DNA from: Bradyrhizobium sp. B097
Lineage (GTDB): Bacteria > Pseudomonadota > Alphaproteobacteria > Rhizobiales > Xanthobacteraceae
NCBI RefSeq assembly: GCF_038957035.1
Contig: NZ_CP152412.1
Location: 5,142,501 to 5,206,500, forward strand
DNA length: 64,000 nt
Direction of reading: 5' to 3'
The first letter of the stretch is position 1; each line of letters opens with the position of its first letter. Below the pieces are notes generated by a model, which saw nothing but the letters and a program-made list of their open reading frames with translations, was not told the origin of the DNA and did no database searches. The position numbers and the translations under genes are program-made. Of the stretch, positions 1-8,815 are shown one piece after another.

Positions 1-1025
1 GCTGGAAGATCGACGTGGTCAGCGGCGACCACCAGAACAAGCCGGACGTCGGCGTCAACATCGCGCGCAACTGGATCGACAACGAGAAGGTCGACATCAT
101 CACCGATACGCCGAACTCCGGCGTCGCGCTGGCGGTGAGCAACCTTGCCAAGGAGAAGAACTCGATCGTACTCAACTCGGGCGCGGCGACCGCCGATCTC
201 ACCGGCAAGGCCTGCAACGCCAACACGATCTCCTACACGTTCGATACCTACATGCTCGCCAACGGCACCGGCAAGGCGCTGACCAAGGCGGGCGGCGACA
301 CCTGGTTCTTCCTCACCGCCGACTACGCCTTCGGCCACGCGCTGGAGCGCGACACCTCGGCGGTCGTCACCGCGAACGGCGGCAAGGTGCTCGGCGGCGT
401 CAAGCACCCGCTCAACACCGCTGATTTCTCCTCGTTCCTGCTGCAGGCGCAGGCCTCCAAGGCCAAGATCATCGGCCTCGCCAATGCCGGCGGCGACACC
501 ACCAACGCGATCAAGCAGGCGTCCGAATTCGGCATCACCGCGGGCGGACAGAAGCTCGCGGCGCTGTTGCTGTTCGTCAACGACGTGCACGCGCTGGGCT
601 TGAAGATCGCACAGGGCCTGACCTTCACCGAGTCGTTCTACTGGGACATGAACGACCAGACCCGCGCCTGGTCGAAGCGCTTCCAGAAGGTCTCGCCCAA
701 GAACGCGATGCCCTCGATGACGGTGGCCGGCGTCTATGCCGGCGTGCTGCATTACCTGAAGGCGCTCGACGCGATGGGCAGCAACCCGCATGACGGCGCC
801 AAGGTCGTCGCCAAGATGAAGGAGATCCCGACCGACGACCCGCTGTTCGGCAAGGGTCCCTTACGGATCGACGGCCGCCGCATCATCCCGGCCTATCTGT
901 TCGAGGTGAAGAAGCCGGAAGAGTCCAAATATCCGTGGGACTATTACAAGCTGATCGCCACCATCTCGCCGGAAGACGCCGCCAAGCCGCTCGAGGCGAG
1001 CGATTGTCCGCTGGTGAAGAAGTGA
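1..1025 (+). CDS. Branched-chain amino acid-type ABC substrate-binding protein (5' truncated by window edge)
   Basis: The frame is open from base 3 with no start inside the window, so the gene begins upstream. About 340 residues are present. They align along their whole length with the complete paralogue at 23416-24636 (shared SGDHQNKPD and FFLTADYAFG), so roughly the first 66 residues, including the signal peptide, are missing. The family is the periplasmic LivJ/LivK-like type I binding fold that feeds an ABC importer. No permease or ATPase gene follows; the next feature is a hairpin repeat, so this is the last gene of its unit or an orphan binding protein. Ligand unknown. Confidence 0.9.
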   Translation, partial: WKIDVVSGDHQNKPDVGVNIARNWIDNEKVDIITDTPNSGVALAVSNLAKEKNSIVLNSGAATADLTGKACNANTISYTFDTYMLANGTGKALTKAGGDTWFFLTADYAFGHALERDTSAVVTANGGKVLGGVKHPLNTADFSSFLLQAQASKAKIIGLANAGGDTTNAIKQASEFGITAGGQKLAALLLFVNDVHALGLKIAQGLTFTESFYWDMNDQTRAWSKRFQKVSPKNAMPSMTVAGVYAGVLHYLKALDAMGSNPHDGAKVVAKMKEIPTDDPLFGKGPLRIDGRRIIPAYLFEVKKPEESKYPWDYYKLIATISPEDAAKPLEASDCPLVKK

Positions 1026-1036
1026 CCGCGTAGCGG

Positions 1037-1134
1037 TCATTCCGGGGCGCGCGAAGCGCGAACCTCAGGTGCGCAATTGCGCACCGGGGAATCTCGAGAT
1101 TCCGGGTTCGATGCTGCGCATCGCCCCGGAATGA
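1037..1134. repeat. Cloverleaf-like multi-hairpin intergenic repeat
   Basis: An outer perfect 13-bp inverted repeat, TCATTCCGGGGCG (1037-1049) with CGCCCCGGAATGA (1122-1134), encloses four small hairpins: CGCG-AAG-CGCG at 1050-1060, the 18-bp palindrome GGTGCGCAATTGCGCACC at 1068-1085, the 16-bp palindrome GGAATCTCGAGATTCC at 1088-1103, and GATGC-TGC-GCATC at 1110-1122. It lies 11 bases after the stop of the preceding gene. This layout is what I recognise as a common Bradyrhizobium intergenic repeat. It could end transcription or stabilise the mRNA end, which is inference. Confidence 0.85.
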
Positions 1135-1173
1135 CTCGCTCCGTCTTAGCGAGTTCACGGAGGGTGCATCCCA

Positions 1174-1743
1174 TCACTTCGCCGCCGACTTCGCCTTCGC
1201 AGCCGCCGGCAGCGATGCCCATTCCCGGTCGGCACGCGGGCCGCCGGCGTCGCCGGTCAGACCGACGAGCTGTCCCGGCTGAACGTCGAACGTCTGCGTC
1301 CAGGTCTGGGTCTGACACAGCAGCTTGAGCAGGCACCCCTTGAGCTTGAGCCGGTCGAACGCGTCGCGCCACAGCGCCACCGAATAGGACTTGCCGTCCT
1401 CGGCATTGTAGATGTCGCCGTCGAACCGGCCCTCCGGCGACAGCTTCAATCCGAGGATCAGCTGATGGCCGAGCAGCGCGCGCGCTCGCTTGTCGGGATC
1501 GGGATTGAAGCCGTCGCGGAACGGCTGGCCGCGAGGGTCGAGCGGATCCTTCATCCACACGATGAAGCCGCAGATGCGGTCGCGCGCGGTGCCGCAGCGC
1601 TCGAGGCGGATGCGTGCGCGTCCATCTTCGGTCAGCCATGTGCCACTCGGATCGCTCGATGCGATCACTTCGGCATGGCCGGTTGAGCTCATCAGAATGG
1701 CGGCGACCAGGCTGCGCAAGAACAGGCGAACCATGTAATTCAT
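1174..1743 (-). CDS. DUF2147 family secreted protein
   Basis: 189 residues. A signal peptide (residues 1 to about 24, ending near GHAEV) is followed by a DUF2147-type domain: SGTWLTEDGRARIRL, then a Cys-containing CGFIVWMKDPLD segment and a GDIYNAEDGKSY turn. DUF2147 proteins are small periplasmic or outer-surface beta-rich proteins of unknown function, common in Proteobacteria. Two later cysteines (KGCLLKLLC) could form a disulfide. The gene stands alone between the repeat and the DUF3313 lipoprotein, in the same direction as the latter. The second in-frame Met (residue 4) is an alternative start. Confidence 0.82.
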   Translation of the reverse strand: MNYMVRLFLRSLVAAILMSSTGHAEVIASSDPSGTWLTEDGRARIRLERCGTARDRICGFIVWMKDPLDPRGQPFRDGFNPDPDKRARALLGHQLILGLKLSPEGRFDGDIYNAEDGKSYSVALWRDAFDRLKLKGCLLKLLCQTQTWTQTFDVQPGQLVGLTGDAGGPRADREWASLPAAAKAKSAAK

Positions 1744-1794
1744 TCGACAGCACCTTTCATTGTCGGGATCGTTGCGGCAGGCGCGACGCGCGCC

Positions 1795-2457
1795 TCACTT
1801 CAGTTGCGCCATGAAGGCATCGGCACCCTTGTCGATGCCGGTGGTGGCGGCGGCGAGATCGCCGACGCTGGCCTTGATGTCGTAGGCGTTGGGATATTGC
1901 TTGCTGACGTAGGCACCGAGCAGGCGCGCGGTCGAGCTGTCGAACATCTCGACGGCATAGATCACCGAGCCCGTCATCGTGCCCTCGCCGTCACGCGCGG
2001 CCTGCACGCCGTTGTAGATCGCGCCGGCCATATCGAAGCGCGACAGCGTGCCGAGCACCGGCGTGTTGGCGACCGCGCCGGTCAGCGTCAGCCGCACCCG
2101 GAACGTGTTCGGCCCGCGCGTATTCACCAGCATGAAGCGGCCGCGCAGCTTGTCGGCGAAGCGGGTCTGCATGTAGGCGGCGAGCGTCTGCTTGTCCTTC
2201 TCGGACATGTCGCCGAACTGATGATCCGCGCCGCGATAGATCACGACCGGATCGAGCATCACCTTGTTGTAGCTCCGCCAATCGACCGGCGGCGCATAGC
2301 GATACGGCACACGCCCCGACGAGTCGGACGTATCAGGCGTCATGTAGGCCGATGAGGCCACGTCCGAATAAGCCACCGGCGTGACGGCGGCACATCCTCC
2401 GGCGAGGACGCAAAGCGCCATCGCTCCCAGACCGCGCGCGGCGATCGAGCTCTCCAT
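1795..2457 (-). CDS. DUF3313 family lipoprotein
   Basis: 220 residues with a lipobox at LAGGC (Cys22), so a lipidated envelope protein is expected. The body matches the DUF3313 pattern: an opening VDWRSYNKVMLDPV, a repeated basic/hydrophobic core, and a C-terminal segment with D-x-G-A-D-A-F near the end. The function of DUF3313 is unknown. A 24-base palindromic site at 2601-2624, nearly identical to one beyond the neighbouring TetR gene, lies about 145 bases upstream of the start, so TetR control is likely. The TetR gene lies upstream on the same strand. Confidence 0.83.
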   Translation of the reverse strand: MESSIAARGLGAMALCVLAGGCAAVTPVAYSDVASSAYMTPDTSDSSGRVPYRYAPPVDWRSYNKVMLDPVVIYRGADHQFGDMSEKDKQTLAAYMQTRFADKLRGRFMLVNTRGPNTFRVRLTLTGAVANTPVLGTLSRFDMAGAIYNGVQAARDGEGTMTGSVIYAVEMFDSSTARLLGAYVSKQYPNAYDIKASVGDLAAATTGIDKGADAFMAQLK

Positions 2458-2600
2458 TCCAATCTCCTCATCCGACCCTAAAGCGGAAGAGCAGCTCGGC
2501 CGCAGCCGCGTCCGGGGCTGAAGTTACGGCTGCGGCCGTCACTGCCGATCTGGCTCGCCGTCGCGGCGCCGCCAGATCTTGCCTCAGTGCAGCAACTATA

Positions 2601-2624
2601 AAACCGACCAGTTGGTTTGTAAAG
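2601..2624. promoter_or_regulatory. Candidate TetR operator, site 1
   Basis: The site contains AAACC and GGTTT separated by 8 bases, with an ACCA/TGGT core. It matches the site at 4055-4078 at 21 of 24 bases. It lies between the 3' end of the TetR gene and the start of the DUF3313 lipoprotein gene, where it would control the lipoprotein promoter. Confidence 0.65.
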
Positions 2625-2849
2625 TTGCAATCGCAGGAAACGCGTCGGAAAAATCCGGCGATCGATTTGCCGTGGAAGCTGGCGAGACCGCTTCGCGAGC
2701 GACGGTCCCGCGTTGTCACAAACCCGCGATATCTCTTGTGCTACCGCACCAGCTGCCGGGGGATTTCAGGGGCCCGGTGACGATCCAACGCCGCCAAGCG
2801 ATCCATATTCCGCTTGGGCGGCGTTGTGCTTTCGGATCGCGGCGGAGAT

Positions 2850-3524
2850 TCAGCCGCGCTTGCGCGCCGATGCCGGCTTCGCGGCCCGTGCGCCAGCAGG
2901 CCGCGGCGATGCGGTGTGTGCCGCCGTCGCCTTGGATGGCTTTGCGGCCGCCGTCGCGCCCTGCTCGCTCGCAGTCCACTTGCTGTCGTCGAGCAATCGC
3001 TCGAACAGGCGATCGCGCTCCGCCTCGGTCAGCGACGACAGGCCGAACAACGAGCTCAGCAGCAGCCCCCTCGCCGCCGCCCAGCGCAGCAGCGCGAGAT
3101 CCGGATCGCGCGCCTCGGCCTTCATCAGCGCGACCTTCTTGATGTCGACATCGCGCGGCATCGCCATCAATTCGGGATTCTCGTTCATCGCCGCGAGCAG
3201 TGCGAACGCCCCGGCCCGCGGCGTCGAGATCGCTTCCCGCAGCGTTGCGATCTGCGCCGCCAGTTCCGGCTGATCCGTGGTCTCGCGTGCCTTTTCGAGG
3301 TAGCGGCTCGAGAACTCCTCGAAATGCGCCATCTGCTGCTCGAGCAAGGCGCGCAGCACCGCTTCCTTGGTGCGGAACTGATGCATCACGCCGCCCTTGC
3401 TGAGACCGCTCTCGCGCGCAATCGCATCCAGCGTCAGGCGCCCCGGTCCATCGCGCGTCACGATGGTGATCGCGGCGTCGAGTGCGGCGTTGCGGGAACG
3501 TTCCGAGCGGGAAGGATTATCCAT
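2850..3524 (-). CDS. TetR/AcrR family transcriptional regulator
   Basis: 224 residues. The N-terminal helix-turn-helix is typical: LDAIARESGLSKGGVMHQFRTK, about residues 33-54. The ligand-binding domain follows, and a long Ala/Lys/Pro-rich basic tail of about 35 residues (from residue 190) ends the protein. That tail is unusual for TetR proteins. The gene lies between two near-identical palindromes (2601-2624 and 4052-4078), one in front of the DUF3313 lipoprotein gene and one in front of a small ORF and a SnoaL-like gene. A third, different palindrome (3565-3582) lies before its own start. The ligand cannot be read from sequence. Confidence 0.92.
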   Translation of the reverse strand: MDNPSRSERSRNAALDAAITIVTRDGPGRLTLDAIARESGLSKGGVMHQFRTKEAVLRALLEQQMAHFEEFSSRYLEKARETTDQPELAAQIATLREAISTPRAGAFALLAAMNENPELMAMPRDVDIKKVALMKAEARDPDLALLRWAAARGLLLSSLFGLSSLTEAERDRLFERLLDDSKWTASEQGATAAAKPSKATAAHTASPRPAGARAAKPASARKRG

Positions 3525-3564
3525 GGTGTACTCAAGAAATGGAATTACTCAGGAAGGAGTCGCG

Positions 3565-3582
3565 TGAGATCACAGTATCTCA
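3565..3582. promoter_or_regulatory. Palindrome upstream of the TetR gene
   Basis: TGAGAT-CACAGT-ATCTCA, perfect 6-bp arms, 41 bases upstream of the TetR start codon. It could be an autoregulatory site, but it does not resemble the two sites at 2601 and 4052. Either a different regulator acts here or it is chance. Confidence 0.3.
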
Positions 3583-3787
3583 GCGGCATCAGTCAATCTC
3601 AAGCGCTGGATCGGAGCTCGCCTGGCAGCGCAACGACGTCCCGGAAAGCCAATGCCGGCTCCAGGTCACACGTCACTTCGAGGAATCAATCATCGCGCTA
3701 CCCGGTCGCTCGCGCACACCAACTCCCCGTGCCGCGCACCGTTTGCAGCAGGCGGCGGCGCAGGCCGTGAAGGAAGCCGTGAGCCAT

Positions 3788-3994
3788 TCAGCCGATCACC
3801 TTCTCTCCCCGGCCACGCCGGCGGGCAACAGATTCCGCGTCGGCATGACTGGCGGCGACGATCGTGCCGTGCCTGTTGCCGTCGAGCTTCAGGTCGGTGA
3901 GATAAACCAGGCCGCGCGACGTCAGCAGCGCGGCCTGCGCGTCGCTGAAGCGGGTCAACTCATCGCAGATATCAACGACCTCGTCGTCCACCAT
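3788..3994 (-). CDS. Small hypothetical protein (68 aa)
   Basis: The protein is short and charged, with no recognised domain (starts MVDDEVVDICDELTR). A strong Shine-Dalgarno run (AGGAGG) stands just before the ATG, which supports translation. The perfect palindrome at 4052-4075 lies 58 bases upstream of the start, the usual place for a repressor site. The gene is in the same direction as the TetR gene and ends 263 bases before its start. I do not recognise a family; the function is probably linked to whatever the TetR protein senses. Confidence 0.6.
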   Translation of the reverse strand: MVDDEVVDICDELTRFSDAQAALLTSRGLVYLTDLKLDGNRHGTIVAASHADAESVARRRGRGEKVIG

Positions 3995-4051
3995 GCTCCT
4001 CCTGCCGAGGCGGCCTCCGGGCGAGACGCGCGTCTTCGTCAGTCCATCTTA

Positions 4052-4075
4052 TACAAACCAACCAGATGGTTTGTA
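4052..4075. promoter_or_regulatory. Candidate TetR operator, site 2
   Basis: Perfect inverted repeat TACAAACCA-N6-TGGTTTGTA. Bases 4055-4078 match site 1 at 21 of 24 positions. It sits in the divergent space between the 68-aa gene (start 3994, minus) and the SnoaL-like gene (start 4191, plus), so one site could control both. Confidence 0.75.
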
Positions 4076-4190
4076 AACGGTAAAATGATGCAATCCGCGA
4101 GATCGGGCCCGGACGCATCGGCGTGTCGGATCGGTGCCCTCGTATTCGTCCTCGAAGCATCGATCAGCCAGCACTCGGAGCACGCGAGCA

Positions 4191-4583
4191 ATGACACAGC
4201 ACAGCCACACGGCAGAAACCGAAGTCAGAACAATCATCGAAGCCTGGGCGGACGCCGTCCGCAGGCACGACTATGCGGGCGTTCTCGCCCATCACGATCA
4301 GGACATCGTGATGTTCGACGTGCCGCCGCCGTTCCAGTCACGCGGACTTGATGAATACAGGAAGACCTGGGATCTGTTCTTCGGCTGTCAGCGTCCGTCC
4401 TACGCCTTCAATATCGAGGACATCGCGATCACGGCCGGCGACGACGTGGCCTTCGCCGTCGCCGTGATGCGGTGCGGCGCGCCCGACGCCACGTTCCAGT
4501 TCCGCCTGACGATCGGGCTACGCAAGATCGACGGCAGCTGGCGGATCACGCACGAGCACCATTCGGTGCCGGCGACGGATTAG
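4191..4583 (+). CDS. SnoaL/NTF2-like domain protein
   Basis: 130 residues from the ATG at 4191; a GGAG lies about 10 bases upstream, and the longer frame from 4134 lacks family-like residues. The fold is the cone-shaped NTF2-like type, with the usual opening helix (IIEAWADAVRRHDYAGVLAHHDQDIVMFD), a PPPF loop and the closing strand WRITHEHHSVP. Members of this YybH/DUF4440-like group include small hydrolase or isomerase-like and ligand-binding proteins, so the biochemical role is open. A TetR-type site lies 115 bases upstream. Confidence 0.8.
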   Translation: MTQHSHTAETEVRTIIEAWADAVRRHDYAGVLAHHDQDIVMFDVPPPFQSRGLDEYRKTWDLFFGCQRPSYAFNIEDIAITAGDDVAFAVAVMRCGAPDATFQFRLTIGLRKIDGSWRITHEHHSVPATD

Positions 4584-4587
4584 AACG

Positions 4588-5832
4588 CTACGCTCTCTTC
4601 GCCGTTGCGCGCCAGGCGATGGCAAGCGCGAGCAGCAGCAGCGCGCCGGCCAGATAGAACGGCGCACCGGGCAGCTTCACCGGCACGTTGTCGCCGATGA
4701 AATAGGCAAACGTCAGCGTGAACAGGAATGGGCCGATCAGCTGCGAGACGCTCTGCACGCTTGATGTCGCGCCCTGCAGCTGGCCCTGCTGATCCGGCGC
4801 CACGAGCTGCGTGGTCAGCGCCTGCGTCGCGGCGCCCGCGACGCCCCACAACGCCATCACGGGAATGCCGATCCAGAACGCCGGCCCGGTCGGTGCCGCA
4901 CCGAAGATGAAGAAGCCGGCCGCGCCAAAGCCGAGCCCGAGGAACAGCGTGTTGCGCTCGCCAAAGCGCTTGACGATCGGGCCGATCGCCGCGCCCTGCA
5001 CGATCATGGCGCAGACGCCGACCAGCGCCAGTGTCGCGCCGACGGTGCCGGTGTTCCAGCCGTAGCGATAGGTCGCATAGAGCACGAAGACGGAAGGCAG
5101 CACGACATGGGCAAGCTGGGCGAAGAAAGTCGTCAGCGACAGCCCGGCGAGCACGCGGTTCGAGCGCAGCAAGTGCAATGCGCCGAGAGGATTGGCGCTC
5201 CGCCAGCGGAACGGCGAACGACGCGCCACGGGCAGCGACTCCGGCAGGATCAGCAGGCCATAAAGGCCGTTGGCAAGGCTGAGGCCGGCCGCCACCCAGA
5301 ATGGCAGCCGTGGATCGAATTGGCCGAGCAAGCCGCCCAGCGCCGGCCCGAGGATGAATCCGGCACCGAAGGCGACGCCGATCTTGCCGAACACCGCGGC
5401 GCGCTGCTCCGGCGCGGTGACGTCCGTGATGTAAGCGAACGCGGTCGAAATACTTGCCGAAGTGATGCCCGAGATCATCCGGCCGATGAACAGCCAACCC
5501 AGCGTCGGGGCGAGCGCCATCACGACATAGTCGGCGACAAGCCCGAAGTTCGACAGCAACACAACGGGCCGGCGGCCGAAACGATCGGACAACGCGCCCA
5601 GGATCGGCGAGCAGAAGAACTGCATCAACGCCCAGATCGTGCCGAACAGTCCGAAGATGCGCGCAGCGTTCGCAGTGTCGTTGTTGACGAAACTCTCGAT
5701 CAGCTTCGGCAGGATCGGGATCACCACGCCGAGCGCGAGCGTATCGAGCAGGATGGTGACGAAGATGAAGATGACGGCGGCACCGCGTGCCTGTGGCGCG
5801 TCAGTTCTGCCGTTCGCCGCCTCTCCGCTCAC
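4588..5832 (-). CDS. TetA-like MFS drug exporter
   Basis: 414 residues, 12 predicted membrane segments. Major facilitator motif A is present after TM2 ([14 protein letters not shown]), as is the TetA-like GPALGGLLG. The closest group is the TCR/Tet drug:H+ antiporters. The start is taken as the GTG that overlaps the stop of der in a GTGA junction; the open frame runs much further upstream inside der but with no family-like sequence. The overlap implies translational coupling to der, the GTPase gene ahead of it. The substrate is unknown; resistance to tetracycline is not implied. Confidence 0.88.
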   Translation of the reverse strand: MSGEAANGRTDAPQARGAAVIFIFVTILLDTLALGVVIPILPKLIESFVNNDTANAARIFGLFGTIWALMQFFCSPILGALSDRFGRRPVVLLSNFGLVADYVVMALAPTLGWLFIGRMISGITSASISTAFAYITDVTAPEQRAAVFGKIGVAFGAGFILGPALGGLLGQFDPRLPFWVAAGLSLANGLYGLLILPESLPVARRSPFRWRSANPLGALHLLRSNRVLAGLSLTTFFAQLAHVVLPSVFVLYATYRYGWNTGTVGATLALVGVCAMIVQGAAIGPIVKRFGERNTLFLGLGFGAAGFFIFGAAPTGPAFWIGIPVMALWGVAGAATQALTTQLVAPDQQGQLQGATSSVQSVSQLIGPFLFTLTFAYFIGDNVPVKLPGAPFYLAGALLLLALAIAWRATAKRA

Positions 5833-7211
5833 GACGGCCGTTTGCGCTTGTGGGCGAACGGATTGGCCTTCTCGCGCAGCGTGATCCGAATCGGCGTGCC
5901 CGGCAGATCGAAGGTCTCGCGCAGCGAGTTGGTGAGATAACGCAGATAGGATCTCGGGATCGCATCGGCGCGCGAGCAGAACAGCACGAAGCTCGGCGGA
6001 CGCGCCTTCACTTGCGTGATGTAGTTCAGCTTCAGCCGGCGGCCCGAGACGGCCGGCGGCGGGCTCGCCTGGATCGCCTGCTCGAACCAGCGATTGAGCC
6101 CCGCGGTCGGCAAGCGCCGGTTCCAGACCGCATAGGCTTCCTGGATCGCAATCATCAGGCGGTCGATGCCCTCGCCCATCAGGCCGGAGACGGCGACGAT
6201 CGGCGCGCCCTTGACCTGCGGCAGCCAGTGGTCGGCATCGATGCGCAGCTGCGAGATCTGGTTGGGCTTGCGCTCGACGAGGTCCCATTTGTTGACCGCG
6301 AGCACGATGGCACGGCCTTCGCGCTCGATCAGGTCGGCGATCCGCAGATCCTGCTCCTCGAACTTGTTCTGCGAGTCCATCATCATCACGACGACTTCGG
6401 CGAAGCGCACCGCGCGCAACGCGTCGGCGACCGAGAGCTTTTCCAGCTTCTCCTCGATCCGCGAGCGGCGGCGCAGGCCGGCGGTATCGAACACGCGGAA
6501 CTGGCGGCCCTGCCAGGTGATCTCGACCGCGATGGAATCGCGCGTGGTGCCGGCCTCGGGGCTGGTCAGCAGCCGCTCCTCGCCGAGCAGATGATTGATC
6601 AGCGTCGACTTGCCGGCGTTGGGCCGGCCGACGATGGCGACGCGGATCGGGCGCTGCGCGGCCTCCTCCTCCGAAATGTCCTCGTCGTCCTCGACGTCGT
6701 CGTCTTCCTCTGGTGTCGCGGGCACCAGCGCGCTCAGCGCCTCATGGAGGTCGCCCATGCCCTCGCCATGCTCGGCCGAGATCTGCACGGGATCGCCGAG
6801 GCCGAGCGCGTAGGATTCCATCGCGCCGATCTCGCCATGCTTGCCCTCGGCCTTGTTGGCGACCAGCACCACCGGCTTGTTGGCCTTGCGGGCGAAGTCG
6901 GCGAAGGCGCGATCGGTCGGCGTCAGGCCGACGCGGGCGTCGATCACGAACATCAGGGCGTCGGCGAGCGCGATCGCGGTTTCGGTCTGCTCCTGCATCC
7001 GCGCCGTCAGCGAGCCCTTGGCGCCCTCATCGAGCCCCGCGGTGTCGATGATGGTGAAGTCGAGATCGTAGAGCCGCGCCTGGCCCTCGCGGCGATCACG
7101 GGTCACGCCGGGCTCGTCGTCGACCAGCGCGAGCTTCTGGCCGACCAGCCGGTTGAACAGCGTCGACTTTCCGACATTGGGCCGGCCGATAATGGCGATG
7201 GTAAAAGACAT
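5829..7211 (-). CDS. der: Ribosome biogenesis GTPase Der (EngA)
   Basis: 460 residues with the diagnostic double GTPase layout. The first G domain has P-loop GRPNVGKS (9-16) and DTAGL; an acidic linker spans about 168-183. The second G domain has GRPNAGKS (195-202), DTAGLRRRS and NKWD, and a C-terminal KH-like domain ends in a basic tail. Der is essential for maturation of the 50S subunit. The length fits the family (about 440-490). It sits in a minus-strand run with a YfgM-like TPR protein and a lipoprotein upstream and an MFS exporter overlapping its stop. A YfgM/BamB/Der cluster is common in Proteobacteria, but no BamB is seen here. Confidence 0.97.
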   Translation of the reverse strand: MSFTIAIIGRPNVGKSTLFNRLVGQKLALVDDEPGVTRDRREGQARLYDLDFTIIDTAGLDEGAKGSLTARMQEQTETAIALADALMFVIDARVGLTPTDRAFADFARKANKPVVLVANKAEGKHGEIGAMESYALGLGDPVQISAEHGEGMGDLHEALSALVPATPEEDDDVEDDEDISEEEAAQRPIRVAIVGRPNAGKSTLINHLLGEERLLTSPEAGTTRDSIAVEITWQGRQFRVFDTAGLRRRSRIEEKLEKLSVADALRAVRFAEVVVMMMDSQNKFEEQDLRIADLIEREGRAIVLAVNKWDLVERKPNQISQLRIDADHWLPQVKGAPIVAVSGLMGEGIDRLMIAIQEAYAVWNRRLPTAGLNRWFEQAIQASPPPAVSGRRLKLNYITQVKARPPSFVLFCSRADAIPRSYLRYLTNSLRETFDLPGTPIRITLREKANPFAHKRKRPS

Positions 7212-7264
7212 GGATCATCCCGGCGCCGCGGCGCGGCGCGCGTCTAATGAATTGAAGCAGGAGC

Positions 7265-7392
7265 CTAAAGCGCGATGAGATCGGATTGAAACGTCATCGC
7301 GCTTTAGATTCCTGTTTTAGCATGATCTCCGCGCAAACGCGTTCCGCGTTTGTCGCGAGGGAAAACCGCTTCGCACTTTTCCGGATCATGCT
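7265..7392. repeat. Composite hairpin repeat between der and the lipoprotein gene
   Basis: Two units stand side by side. Unit 1 is a perfect 14-bp inverted repeat, CTAAAGCGCGATGA (7265-7278) with TCATCGCGCTTTAG (7294-7307). Unit 2 has AGCATGATC (7319-7327) and GATCATGCT (7384-7392) as ends, with a cgcaaacgcg/cgcgtttg hairpin inside. Unit 2 recurs at 20660-20730. The end of unit 2 overlaps the stop codon of the lipoprotein gene (7391-7393). Confidence 0.85.
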
Positions 7393-7945
7393 AGCGGCTA
7401 AATCCGCCGCTCGGTAGCGGCGCGGGGAACGAGCCGCCGGATTGTTGCGTGGTCTGGGTCTGCTGCGCCGGCGCCGCAGGCTGCGCCTGCTGGTCGTCGG
7501 CGGGCGGCGCGGTGGTGCGGCGGCGGACGATCTTCTTCGGCTTCGGCTCGGGCGGCAGCGCGGCGGGCGCGCCCTCCTCCGGCGCCGCCGCGTCGGGAGC
7601 TGCGGCCTGATCCGCGGCCGGTGCGGCGCGCTTGGTGTGCTTCTTGGCGCCCTTCGGCGGCTCGGGCGGCGGAGCCGGCTGAGCGGCGGCCGCCGCGGCG
7701 TTCTGCTGATCGAGCTGTTCCTGCTGCGAGCCCTTATACAATTCCTTCGGCACGCCCTGCTCGAGGCCGGGCACGCCTTCCGGGAACACCGGCTTGCGGT
7801 CACCGGCCAGCTTCTTCTTGCTGTCGAGGAAGTCGAGCAAATCGCTCGGATCGAAATTGGACATGCCGCCACCGCCGCAGCCGGCCAGCACGCTGCAAAG
7901 CGCTGTCAGAACTGCGGCTGCGATCAGGCGTTGTGAGCGGCGCAT
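7391..7945 (-). CDS. Pro/Ala-rich envelope lipoprotein
   Basis: 184 residues from the ATG at 7945 (an in-frame TTG at 7963 is possible). A signal peptide with lipobox LAGC is followed by GGGG and a conserved-looking stretch (FDPSDLLDFLDSKKKLAGDRKP). The rest is low-complexity, rich in Ala, Pro and Gln with Lys-rich patches, and ends PLPSGGFSR. Such tails are disordered and could span the periplasm or bind the cell wall. It sits between a YfgM-like protein and der, where bamB is often found, but it has no beta-propeller repeats. Function unknown. Confidence 0.78.
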   Translation of the reverse strand: MRRSQRLIAAAVLTALCSVLAGCGGGGMSNFDPSDLLDFLDSKKKLAGDRKPVFPEGVPGLEQGVPKELYKGSQQEQLDQQNAAAAAAQPAPPPEPPKGAKKHTKRAAPAADQAAAPDAAAPEEGAPAALPPEPKPKKIVRRRTTAPPADDQQAQPAAPAQQTQTTQQSGGSFPAPLPSGGFSR

Positions 7946-7984
7946 GGTCGATCTCTCACTCAAACTCGGGTTTCGCGCGCCAAG

Positions 7985-8641
7985 TCAGCTCTTCGCGACC
8001 GGCGGCAACAGTGCCTGCAGCGCTTCGGCGCGCGACCGCAGGCTCGGCGGCGTCTCGCCGTCATTGGCAATCTGGTCGAGCCACTTCCGCGCGGCGGTGG
8101 CATCGTTGGCGCGCCAAGCCGACAGCGCCAGCAGCTCGCGGGCGGAGTGGCGGAACGTCGAGTCCTTCGACGTCGCCGTCGCTTCCAGCCGCTGCACCAT
8201 GTTCGGATAGGTCGTGGTGTCTATCACCATCTGCGCGGCACGGATCCGCGCCAGATCCTGGTCGGGGCCGCCGACGCTGCGGTCGGCCGCGATCTCGTCA
8301 TAGAGTTTCGCAGCGGCCGGCTGATCGCGGGTCGCGACCTCGGCGGCCATGCGCAGCCGCGCCAGATTGCGGTAGCCGGACGGCGCCTTGGTGATCAGGT
8401 CGGCAAACGCGGCCTCGGCCTCGGCATGCTTGTTCTGGTCCGACAATTCGACGGCGCGGTCGAACGCCGCACCGGCCTCGGCGGCCTTCTTGCCCTCGAG
8501 ATATTGGTAGCCACGCCAGCCACCGACGCCCGCGACCACCAGGATCGCCAGCGCGATGATGAAAAGCGAGTACTTGTCCCACAGCTTCTTGAGCTGATCG
8601 CGACGGACTTCCTCGTCGACTTCGTCAAATAATTCAGACAC
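7985..8641 (-). CDS. YfgM-like membrane-anchored TPR protein
   Basis: 218 residues. A short acidic N-terminus (MSELFDEVDEEVRRDQ) is followed by one membrane span at about 25-45, and the rest is a helical TPR-like periplasmic domain (repeated A-x-A-A-F-x-x-L units). This is the YfgM/DUF2133-type architecture of a protein that works beside the SecYEG translocon with periplasmic chaperones. Its position two genes ahead of der agrees with the usual YfgM-BamB-Der neighbourhood. The next gene starts 39 bases downstream, so they are probably co-transcribed. Confidence 0.85.
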   Translation of the reverse strand: MSELFDEVDEEVRRDQLKKLWDKYSLFIIALAILVVAGVGGWRGYQYLEGKKAAEAGAAFDRAVELSDQNKHAEAEAAFADLITKAPSGYRNLARLRMAAEVATRDQPAAAKLYDEIAADRSVGGPDQDLARIRAAQMVIDTTTYPNMVQRLEATATSKDSTFRHSARELLALSAWRANDATAARKWLDQIANDGETPPSLRSRAEALQALLPPVAKS

Positions 8642-8815
8642 TTAAGGCTATCCCATCCCCTCGGGACCGCGAATCTCGGTGGAGCTTGGCCCCTACCTGA
8701 TCCCCACATCGCGGCGGCGTTACCCTAACGGTGTGGCAGAGGCAAGGCAAAGCGAGGCGGATCAAAGCGTTAACCGGGGAAGTTTGCCATGGGCCGCAGC
8801 GGGACTGCGTGGGCT

